Shown here piece by piece: positions 50,554 through 58,449 of a DNA stretch of 59,965 nt (the stretch's first letter is position 1; every line of letters begins with the position of its first letter). Under the pieces are notes generated by a model. The model was not told the DNA's origin, searched no databases, and worked only from the letters and a program-made list of their open reading frames with translations. The position numbers and the translations under genes are program-made. Where the stretch lies: positions 1 through 59,965 of the IMG/VR virus record IMGVR_UViG_3300023174_000184; one strand, given 5' to 3'. The DNA is from a virus.

Positions 50554-52224
50554 TTATTGAGATGATCTACCTTGACCCTTTGCATTTCTTCCAGAGACTG
50601 TTGCTGCCCCGTCAGATTGGTTATTTGCTCTTTCACCATCACGAGTCCTAGTCTTTTTATTATTAGCATTTGCATCTGCTGCTGCCCTGGCAGTTAACTG
50701 AAGAGGTTGATCTCCATGTTGTGCCTGTGGAAGATTAAGAAGTTCACGAGCCTCATTTGGAAGCATAATTTGGTTCTTAACATATCTTTCAAGAATTTGA
50801 GATTGTGCAATTTCATCTGTAAGTGTAAGTTCATTAAACTTAAATTCAAGTACATCTGTTTTTTCTTTAATAACCTTATTGATAGTTTTTTCTAGATTTC
50901 TTTGTTCTGGACGAGAAACTTGTTCTTTGAATGTTCTATCTTGTGATAAAGCACCAGCAAGTGAGCCTGAGTCAGAACCACCAATTTTTGAGATAGGCAT
51001 CTGATGAGCAATAAAAATATCGTCACGATTTTGCTTGCGATACTCTTTAAATGATCCTTCTTGAATACCATTCTCAATAGCCTTCATTTCAAACTCAACC
51101 TTATTATGGTCTTGGTCTCCAGGAAGTGGTAAATATAGTGTTCTATGAGATTGAGCCTTTAGCCCTGTTTGTAAGAATCGGAACATCTTATCTTCTGCAT
51201 CTGGTGATAGTTTTGCACCCTTCAACATAATAATATATCTTGGTACCGCTTTATTTTCAAAATAATCGATATTGTACTGTGATGCCAACTGATCACCAAT
51301 TAGTGATGGTAGGGCAGCCACAATATCTGGAACTCCATAATATGTATTAAGTGGTGAATATTCTTTAATATGGATAATCTCATTTGGACGAGGGTCAGCA
51401 GTCAGTGGATTTAGATTTGTTGCTCCAAAATTACGGAAGTAAACTAACTTCTGACCAATAATTTGAACAAACCCATCCTTTAATCTACGAACACGAAGGG
51501 TTGTAGATGGAATGTGACCAACGTAACCAATATCTCCATTTACTGTTCGACCAATTTCAAGGTAGCCATTTCCCGTTGCTTGAACATCCGTGTAAACTTT
51601 TTCCATTGTTTTTGTAAAACTATCATCATCATTTAATGATTCAAGCCAATCACGCATTTGAAGTTTCATTCTTTCAATTCGCTTACGAGCACGATCTACA
51701 GCCTCTGCATCATCATTCATTTCCATACGTAACATTGTGCTGTCATTTACATTAAAGTCATATCCTAGACCAACAACATTTTCCACCTTTGCATCAATAG
51801 CAGCATGGTTAGCAAAAGATGTATCGTAAAAATTTGCTAATTCATAAAGATTGTATGGTGGAGTTATAACGTCAAAAATTCCATAACCATTTCTATAAAC
51901 AGTTCCAGGATTTAATTGTTTTGACTCTGCTCCATCTTGTCCCGTTGGACTTGCTTTTGCACCAGTAAGATATTCATCCATTGTGGCTGCATCATATGGA
52001 CGCATTGCATTTTTTGTATCAACATTTGAAAAAGAGGTATAGTCCCCACCATATGCTTTTTCTGTTCTTGTTGTTTTTCTTTTAAAGTTAACATCTAAAT
52101 TATTAAGAGATTTTAATTCATCCCATGAACGAATAAATGGATCTTGTCTTTTAAATATATTTTCTTCTTTTTCCTGAGTATTTAAACTTGCAGGAACAAC
52201 ATATTCATATTCTTCATCAGCCAT
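50554..52224 (-). CDS. Portal protein
   Basis: 556 residues from the ATG at 52224 (a longer frame runs back to 52290 inside the neighbour). Features of HK97/PBSX portals: GTVYRNGYGIFDVI, a clip and stem region with SFTKTMEKVYTDVQATGNGY, PNEIIHIKEYSPLNTYYGVP, LASQYNIDYFENKAVPRYII, and IFIAHQMPISKIG. A long basic, Asn/Gln-rich tail follows. The dodecameric ring is the DNA gate. Overlaps the previous gene by 8 nt. Confidence 0.92.
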   Translation of the reverse strand: MADEEYEYVVPASLNTQEKEENIFKRQDPFIRSWDELKSLNNLDVNFKRKTTRTEKAYGGDYTSFSNVDTKNAMRPYDAATMDEYLTGAKASPTGQDGAESKQLNPGTVYRNGYGIFDVITPPYNLYELANFYDTSFANHAAIDAKVENVVGLGYDFNVNDSTMLRMEMNDDAEAVDRARKRIERMKLQMRDWLESLNDDDSFTKTMEKVYTDVQATGNGYLEIGRTVNGDIGYVGHIPSTTLRVRRLKDGFVQIIGQKLVYFRNFGATNLNPLTADPRPNEIIHIKEYSPLNTYYGVPDIVAALPSLIGDQLASQYNIDYFENKAVPRYIIMLKGAKLSPDAEDKMFRFLQTGLKAQSHRTLYLPLPGDQDHNKVEFEMKAIENGIQEGSFKEYRKQNRDDIFIAHQMPISKIGGSDSGSLAGALSQDRTFKEQVSRPEQRNLEKTINKVIKEKTDVLEFKFNELTLTDEIAQSQILERYVKNQIMLPNEARELLNLPQAQHGDQPLQLTARAAADANANNKKTRTRDGERANNQSDGAATVSGRNAKGQGRSSQ

Positions 52225-52627
52225 TTTCGTAAGCATCTCTTCCATATGTGCTAAGTGTATCTTGTGCTGCCTTCCATGCACCAAGATCATTCATTGATGG
52301 TATAAGACCTTCTTTTAGTCTATCCATTTGCTCTGAGTGTTCTTCCTCAGAAATTCTTGTAAGACCAGGAACAAAAACTGCTTCTCCATCACCTGGATCG
52401 CCATTTCCCATTGCTGCCTGTTTTAATTTTGCAATTTGTGATACATCACCTTTCATTGAGGGGATGTTAAGTACAGATCCATTACCATCTGTAAACCATT
52501 TTCCGTTTGACTTCTTATAAACATAAAGTCCCCAGTCATAGTTCTTATCAATGACCTTACGACGTACATTTCCTACAATAGGCTTACCAGTTTTACGGTT
52601 AATTAGCGGATTATTATTCATGTCCAT
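52217..52627 (-). CDS. Conserved protein upstream of the portal
   Basis: 136 residues. NPLINRKTGKPIVGNVRRKV, then NYDWGLYVYKKSNGKWFTDG and an acidic helical part (ISEEEHSEQMDRLKEGLIPS). It is probably a head or packaging protein, by position only. Its ATG is exactly 6 nt after a TATACT box, so the mRNA is likely leaderless. Confidence 0.75.
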   Translation of the reverse strand: MDMNNNPLINRKTGKPIVGNVRRKVIDKNYDWGLYVYKKSNGKWFTDGNGSVLNIPSMKGDVSQIAKLKQAAMGNGDPGDGEAVFVPGLTRISEEEHSEQMDRLKEGLIPSMNDLGAWKAAQDTLSTYGRDAYENG

Positions 52628-52633
52628 ACCATA

Positions 52634-52642
52634 AGTATATCA
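52634..52642 (-). promoter_or_regulatory. Extended -10 promoter TGATATACT giving a leaderless mRNA
   Basis: TGATATACT, then 6 nt, then the ATG at 52627; TTGCTA (4 of 6) is 16 nt upstream. This starts the head operon. Confidence 0.55.
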
Positions 52643-52644
52643 TG

Positions 52645-55600
52645 CTATACAGGTGTAGCAACGGTAGTGGACCAAATTGAGTTGCTATATACCTTTAATT
52701 TATCTGGATCTAATGTCATTCCTTCTCCATCATCAATGATAATCTTATTAGTTCCAAGGTATGTTTTATAAATATCTGAAATATTTACTCCATAGAGTTC
52801 TGTTGAAGATATGACCAAAACACCTTCCCATGTAAAGTTATTAGCCCAATATTGCCAGTCGTAGTTTGTTACATCTCCGTTTTCAACCTTAAACCAAGAT
52901 CTATTAATGGTGCTTTGAACTTGCTTAAGATTATTAGCCTGATAATACGCTATATTATTAAATGTTGCTGGACCAGTCATATTTATAGAGCCAATATATG
53001 AGTCAAACATAATTGCATTATTAAATATAATACCAAGTGCAGTCCAATCATTTAAACTTATAACTGGCTCACGAACCAATGTACCATTTATATAATAAGA
53101 CAAACCTTCAAAATAAGAATTATTGCTTTGATTTTTAGCATATATTTTTCCTCTTGTACCATTTTCAGAATTAGCAACTATATAAAATTTAATAATATCT
53201 GATTTATAATTAATTTCAAAAAGTTCTACCTCTGTATTACTAAAAAGCCTATCTTCATATTTTAACCATAACTGCATTGCACTAACACGATAATTTCCTG
53301 CATTAGTTTTATTTATTGGCATAGATATTCCACGATTAATTAGTGGATCAAAATCACCACGTACTTGTATCCCAGAATTTTTATTTAAATAAAGATATGG
53401 CGTACTTCCTTTATAAATACTAAATGGATTTTTTGATTTATAATCATAGTAATATCCAGAACGTTTATATGGAAAAATATCTACGCCAAATCTAGTTCCA
53501 ATCGGATTAAATGAGTTATTATTAAAGGCTTGAGATGCTACCTCTAACTTTCTTAACAATATTGGTTTTGTTAATATGCTTCTTACATTAAAGTCAAGAT
53601 GATAAACAATAGCAAGTTCATTAAAGTCAACGCTATTTGTTGGATATATTAATGTATTATCTACTACTTGAAACTTAGTTGATAACCAATTTGGGTATTC
53701 ATCCATATCAATAATTGCATTTTTTTCTGGCAAAACAATTGTAGAAAAACTGTCTTGTGTTGCATTTGCTCCATCTGAAATATATTGAAATGTTATATAA
53801 CTTTTAATTGATGCATTTTCAGTATCGTATTTAAAATATTTTAAAGCCCTTTGAGACATATCTTGGTAATTATTCCATCCAGAGTAAAGTGAGTTATCTA
53901 GTGATGAATATGTTTTTTGAATTGGAGTTTTATATGAGTTTTTAAGTTGTTCATAAGTCCATGATGTAGTTGTCTCTACTTCTAATAGTTTAGTTGGTGC
54001 TGGATACCCAATATTAAACTGCAAAAAATCTAAATCATAATATTGATTTCCAATATCATTTTCTACATATTTTGCAAAATATGATAATGGCATATAGTCT
54101 TCCCAATATCCAGAAACTCCAATATCTAAATAAAACTGACCGTAGTCTTCTGTTGGCAATAAAGTATAACTTGCGGTGTGATCAATTAATTCTTGACCAT
54201 CTTCAAGTATTGCAATACCATCATCATTAAAATGTGATGCAATATCTAAAGCATTTAAAGATGTTGAAAGTCCAACAGAATAAATTTTTCCAGTAAATGT
54301 TAAATTTCCTGTTTCATCTCCTCCTACATAAAACTTTAGACCATTTTGATTACCAAAAAATGCTGCAACATTTCCACCAAATGAATCAATCAATGTTTGA
54401 ATTTGAACTCCAAATGCTATTGGTTCTCCAACTGGAAATGAACTAACAGAATAAAATTCTTCTTCAATACCATTATAGGTTAAATAGTAATCAATATTTG
54501 AGCCATCTTTTCTTATACTAAAAAAATTTCCTGTAAGTGTATTATAAATTTTAAATAGTATTTGTTGTGAAATGTCCTCTTCATTAATTTCAAAAACACC
54601 ATAAATTGAATGAATTTGATCTGCAAGTATATTAAATCTTGGAAAGTTTATATATGTGTTTAGTCCATCCCAGGATCCATTAGGTCTAAAAGTAATAAAC
54701 TTATTTGTTCCTGATTGAATGACTTTGCAATCATCATATAAATTTTGAAGTGTTTTTGTTCCCAAAAATATTTCTGGAAGTTTATATTGAGGAGTTGTCA
54801 AAGAGGTATTTGTTGTTGTAAGATTATCAAAAGTTCCTTGTTGCCAACTTGCAAGATTTGGATAACTATAATTTGAAGCATATCCTGCAAGTGGGTAGTC
54901 AATAAATGCAGAAACACCACCATATGAAGAATTGATTTCTTCTGGAGACGTAACTCCTTGACCATAAACCCATCTACGTTTTGCAACTATAGTTGGAACC
55001 TGATATGGGTATATTGCAATACAATCAACTTCAATTGGTGTTACATCCTCATATGCATAAAACCCTAACCAATCATTTTCTTTTCCATTTAGCAAGTCTA
55101 GAATAGGTGGTAAATCTATAACTGAACTATCAATTGTAAAAGAAATAATCTCTTCACCATTCAATAATACACTTGCTAAGTTTTTAGTTATTCGAATATC
55201 AATGAGCATTGGTCTAATCCACTCACCAACAAAATATGATTGAAATGTTTTACCAATTACTAAAGTTAAAAATCCAGCCTCTACATATAAACCATCTGCA
55301 CTTGATATTGGACCAAATATTCTTTTTGCATTGTAAGTATTTGAATTAATTTTTGTCCAAAATTCTACAGTATAGTCTTTATATCTTCCTGATTCATTTA
55401 AAAAACCTTTTCCAGGAATAAGAAGTGATGGGCTTTGATTTGGATTTGCTTTTAATTGTGTAACATTTGATGCACCAAAAACCAAAGGTATGCTAGTATT
55501 TTTTGCAAGAAGATAGTTTTCATTAACAATATAGTATCCTTCATTAGATGACATTCCATATGCTGGTGCACTTATAACAAGATTGTCAGTAGTAATATTT

Positions 55601-56238
55601 ATCTGTTCTGGAAATGTGGTTGCAGTAACACCTAAAGATTGACTATTAAATTCTTCAGACCATTGTCCAAGACTTAAGCCATTAAAATAAATTTGATAAT
55701 CAGAAGAAAATTCTCCACCTTCAAGCATTGTAACTTTAATAACTAATCTTAAGTTTGTGTTTTCATTTGGAATATCAAATGTTTCTGAAATAAAAGCCCA
55801 ATTTTGATATAGAGATGTATCAAACTTTTTTAATTTTTGAACAGTAACTGATGTTGTTGTATCTGTATATTCATAGCCAATTTCAATTGAAGATAGGTAT
55901 GTACTATTTGAATAAAAATAAGATCCAAAACAAAATGTTCCAAGCGACTGTTCAAGATCTGAAAAATTAATAATATCTGGACTGATGCAAGTTATAGTAT
56001 TGGTTAGACTTGTTGGAATAATACCTTCTAAAATTGTAGTTGGACTTGCCTGGAATGGCTCATCTAAAATACTAGTTCCATTTGATGCTGATCCATTAGT
56101 TATTGTCCAACCAGAAAAAAGTTCACGATCTACATCATTTATTAAACTAATATAATCTACTTGGTCATCAAGTGCCCAAAGTACCGTTGGGTGCTCTGAG
56201 TAAATCTTTTCTGCATATAAGTTAGATGGATTAGACAT
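52645..56238 (-). CDS. Large lectin-like virion protein
   Basis: 1197 residues. N-terminus PSNLYAEKIYSEHPTVLWAL, followed by several concanavalin-like (LamG-type) beta-sandwiches, e.g. YKDYTVEFWTKINSNTYNAK and MQLWLKYEDRLFSNTEVELF. The C-terminal end holds GEGMTLDPDKLKVYSNSIWS. Such proteins bind carbohydrate and form fibres or baseplate parts. It lies next to the head genes, away from the tail module, which is unusual. Own promoter and AGGAG. Confidence 0.75.
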   Translation of the reverse strand: MSNPSNLYAEKIYSEHPTVLWALDDQVDYISLINDVDRELFSGWTITNGSASNGTSILDEPFQASPTTILEGIIPTSLTNTITCISPDIINFSDLEQSLGTFCFGSYFYSNSTYLSSIEIGYEYTDTTTSVTVQKLKKFDTSLYQNWAFISETFDIPNENTNLRLVIKVTMLEGGEFSSDYQIYFNGLSLGQWSEEFNSQSLGVTATTFPEQINITTDNLVISAPAYGMSSNEGYYIVNENYLLAKNTSIPLVFGASNVTQLKANPNQSPSLLIPGKGFLNESGRYKDYTVEFWTKINSNTYNAKRIFGPISSADGLYVEAGFLTLVIGKTFQSYFVGEWIRPMLIDIRITKNLASVLLNGEEIISFTIDSSVIDLPPILDLLNGKENDWLGFYAYEDVTPIEVDCIAIYPYQVPTIVAKRRWVYGQGVTSPEEINSSYGGVSAFIDYPLAGYASNYSYPNLASWQQGTFDNLTTTNTSLTTPQYKLPEIFLGTKTLQNLYDDCKVIQSGTNKFITFRPNGSWDGLNTYINFPRFNILADQIHSIYGVFEINEEDISQQILFKIYNTLTGNFFSIRKDGSNIDYYLTYNGIEEEFYSVSSFPVGEPIAFGVQIQTLIDSFGGNVAAFFGNQNGLKFYVGGDETGNLTFTGKIYSVGLSTSLNALDIASHFNDDGIAILEDGQELIDHTASYTLLPTEDYGQFYLDIGVSGYWEDYMPLSYFAKYVENDIGNQYYDLDFLQFNIGYPAPTKLLEVETTTSWTYEQLKNSYKTPIQKTYSSLDNSLYSGWNNYQDMSQRALKYFKYDTENASIKSYITFQYISDGANATQDSFSTIVLPEKNAIIDMDEYPNWLSTKFQVVDNTLIYPTNSVDFNELAIVYHLDFNVRSILTKPILLRKLEVASQAFNNNSFNPIGTRFGVDIFPYKRSGYYYDYKSKNPFSIYKGSTPYLYLNKNSGIQVRGDFDPLINRGISMPINKTNAGNYRVSAMQLWLKYEDRLFSNTEVELFEINYKSDIIKFYIVANSENGTRGKIYAKNQSNNSYFEGLSYYINGTLVREPVISLNDWTALGIIFNNAIMFDSYIGSINMTGPATFNNIAYYQANNLKQVQSTINRSWFKVENGDVTNYDWQYWANNFTWEGVLVISSTELYGVNISDIYKTYLGTNKIIIDDGEGMTLDPDKLKVYSNSIWSTTVATPV

Positions 56239-56253
56239 TTTTCTCCTAACCTA

Positions 56254-56262
56254 ATTATAGCA
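56254..56262 (-). promoter_or_regulatory. Extended -10 promoter TGCTATAAT for the lectin-like protein
   Basis: In the gap after the reductase stop; leader of about 9 nt with TTAGGAG. Confidence 0.45.
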
Positions 56263-56271
56263 GGCTAGAGA

Positions 56272-58302
56272 CTAATATAGTTTAATCTCACAAGCATCAG
56301 TTGAACAGTATGCTTCACCTTCTGCTTCAAGATTTTCTACTCCATCATAAATAGCAGACCAATCAATTTTACCAATTGTTCCAACATATGAATTATATTC
56401 TTCTCTTGTTATTTCTGTATATGGTTGCTGTGGATATGTTTTATTTCCCATTGGCAAAAATGAAACAGCCTTTAACTGTCCTTCATACATATTAAGTGCT
56501 GGAGCAATAAATTTTGTTTCTTCTTCTTTATCAAATGAAAGAGTTACAGAAACACCATTATCTGACCAATATTTTTGAGCAGTTGCTGCCAAACCAATCT
56601 TTTCAAATAGGCTTACTTGCTTTTCTGCACGTTTGTGTCCAGATGCTACTGGGAAATATACTACTTGAGTATTTGCTGATACAAGATCTTTTTCAATTTT
56701 ATACCCCGCTGCTTTAAATAAATGAAGCATTGGATCTTGATCTCCAAAACGAATGGCACGAAGATAGAATTCTCCTCCTGGACCCCAGTGAACTCCTGGA
56801 GTTGCTCCTGAAAGCAATGACACTGATCCTGAAGGCTTAACAGTTGTTACACGAACTGATTCACGAACACATAGCCATTCAGAATATTTATGGTCATAAT
56901 GACGAATTTTCTCATAGCCTTGATCCATCCACTCACGTAATGCTGGAAGTCCATTATTATCAGCAAATGATGCAATCCCAGTAAGTGATGTACCAATACG
57001 ACGGTTTCTTTGCATAATGCCGTTTGTTTGTTGCCAATGAGTTGGCATAAGGGTTACAGTCTTACCATAAAGATATGCAAACTTCAATGTCTTGAGGAAG
57101 TCCTCCTTAGATTCATGACGGTTTAAGTGCACTTCTACAAGAGTACAAAGTTCGTATGACTCTAATGGCTGCTCCGCACAAGGATTGAAGCCCATAATGC
57201 GAGTGTCCTTATAATCAGGAGCATCTGCAAGGCGACCATAATTACGAGCAACATCCAGCCAAATAAATCCTGGCTCTCCATTATCTGCAATTAAATCTAC
57301 ATAGTCTTCATACTTTGTTCCAACATTTGCTGATATAGAGTTATTTGACATCCATGCCCAGCCTGGTTTTTCTGGATCATATGAGTTTCTTTCTGGAAAT
57401 ACATCTGGATTCTTAAGATTAATAAACCCATCATCCTCTGGTGTTCCAAGTGCAAGAGTAGCGGAACGACGAACATTTCCTGAAACTACACATGTTCCAA
57501 TAAGATTTACAATATCTACAATTGCACGACTATCAAGAACTTCTCCTGCTCTAGAGCCAATTACATTTCTAATGCGTGTGTGTAGATCAATAAGTGGTGC
57601 TGGACCGCTTGCTACCCCTCCAAAGCCTTTAATAGGTGCTCCTAGTGGACGGATAAGATCATAGTTAAATTCTTGAATAGGTTGATTTTGACGAAGAAAT
57701 GAATTAATCAAAAGACGAACTGATTCTACCCAGCCTTCACGAGTGTCAGGAATCTCATAAATAGAAACTGGTTCTGATGGTGCATAAATAGACATTTGCT
57801 TATCTTGTCCAAGGGTATCAAATCCAACACCAATGCCAAGCATAAGTGCATCCATAACCCAGGCAAAAAGTGCACCTGGATCATTGCGATCAATATCACG
57901 AGTAGAAACCATTGCACAATTTTGAAGGGATGCTGAGTTACGTTTTTCCATTGTCATTGGTGTTCCAAATGCCCAAAGACCACGACCTGGCGGGGTCCAC
58001 TTTAATTCAAACATTCTTTGAAAGGCTTCTTGTGCAGACTTCTGTGCTTTATTATCATTCCATGGTAGACGGTTATCCTTGGCATGGTTCTTTTGAACTG
58101 AATACATACCCTCAATTACACGACGACAAACTTCATGCCAGCGTTCTTTTGTACCGTCTTCTTTGACACGAGAGTATGTACGAATAAATGTAATTTCTCC
58201 TAAAGAGTTGGATCCTGCATCCGTAAAGCCAAATGGTGCTGAAACTCCATTATATTTATTTACAAATTCTTCTGATAAACGAAACGAAAAAACTTCTGAC
58301 AT
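56272..58302 (-). CDS. nrdJ: Class II (adenosylcobalamin-dependent) ribonucleotide reductase
   Basis: 676 residues, matching monomeric RTPR-type NrdJ. LQNCAMVS gives Cys129, NPCAEQPLE gives Asn373, Cys375 (thiyl) and Glu377, and ELCTLVEVHL gives Cys386; the C-terminal redox pair is Cys666 and Cys671 in YCSTDACEIKLY. VKPSGSVSLLSGATPG is the substrate-phosphate loop. It makes deoxynucleotides and needs host cobalamin but no oxygen. Single gene with own promoter and a 5'-terminal hairpin. Confidence 0.95.
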   Translation of the reverse strand: MSEVFSFRLSEEFVNKYNGVSAPFGFTDAGSNSLGEITFIRTYSRVKEDGTKERWHEVCRRVIEGMYSVQKNHAKDNRLPWNDNKAQKSAQEAFQRMFELKWTPPGRGLWAFGTPMTMEKRNSASLQNCAMVSTRDIDRNDPGALFAWVMDALMLGIGVGFDTLGQDKQMSIYAPSEPVSIYEIPDTREGWVESVRLLINSFLRQNQPIQEFNYDLIRPLGAPIKGFGGVASGPAPLIDLHTRIRNVIGSRAGEVLDSRAIVDIVNLIGTCVVSGNVRRSATLALGTPEDDGFINLKNPDVFPERNSYDPEKPGWAWMSNNSISANVGTKYEDYVDLIADNGEPGFIWLDVARNYGRLADAPDYKDTRIMGFNPCAEQPLESYELCTLVEVHLNRHESKEDFLKTLKFAYLYGKTVTLMPTHWQQTNGIMQRNRRIGTSLTGIASFADNNGLPALREWMDQGYEKIRHYDHKYSEWLCVRESVRVTTVKPSGSVSLLSGATPGVHWGPGGEFYLRAIRFGDQDPMLHLFKAAGYKIEKDLVSANTQVVYFPVASGHKRAEKQVSLFEKIGLAATAQKYWSDNGVSVTLSFDKEEETKFIAPALNMYEGQLKAVSFLPMGNKTYPQQPYTEITREEYNSYVGTIGKIDWSAIYDGVENLEAEGEAYCSTDACEIKLY

Positions 58303-58330
58303 TTAAAAACCTTTCTAAGATTTAATAGAG

Positions 58331-58351
58331 TACTTTGAGTTTTCCAAAGTA
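58331..58351 (-). promoter_or_regulatory. 5'-terminal hairpin of the reductase mRNA
   Basis: UACUUUG (58351-58345) and CAAAGUA (58337-58331) form 7 perfect bp around a 7-nt loop, beginning at the predicted transcription start. Probably a 5' stabiliser. Much too small for a cobalamin riboswitch. Confidence 0.5.
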
Positions 58352-58357
58352 GTCTTA

Positions 58358-58366
58358 AGTATATCA
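58358..58366 (-). promoter_or_regulatory. Extended -10 promoter TGATATACT for the reductase
   Basis: Lies right after the tail fibre terminator. The -35 region is the terminator T run, without a TTGACA. Confidence 0.5.
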
Positions 58367-58382
58367 TAAATTTACAAAGAAA

Positions 58383-58407
58383 AAAACTCCACTTTATGCG
58401 GAGTTTT
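58383..58407 (-). terminator. Intrinsic terminator after the tail fibre gene
   Basis: AAAACTCC (58407-58400) and GGAGTTTT (58390-58383) form 8 bp around a 9-nt loop, followed by a T run. Confidence 0.85.
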
Positions 58408-58449
58408 AATTCTTTAACTATAAAGTTAAGGTTGAGTGCTTTTAATTAA

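Noticed and set aside
58303-58366. Cobalamin riboswitch for the reductase
   Set aside because: The leader is about 50 nt with one small hairpin, far smaller than a B12 riboswitch.
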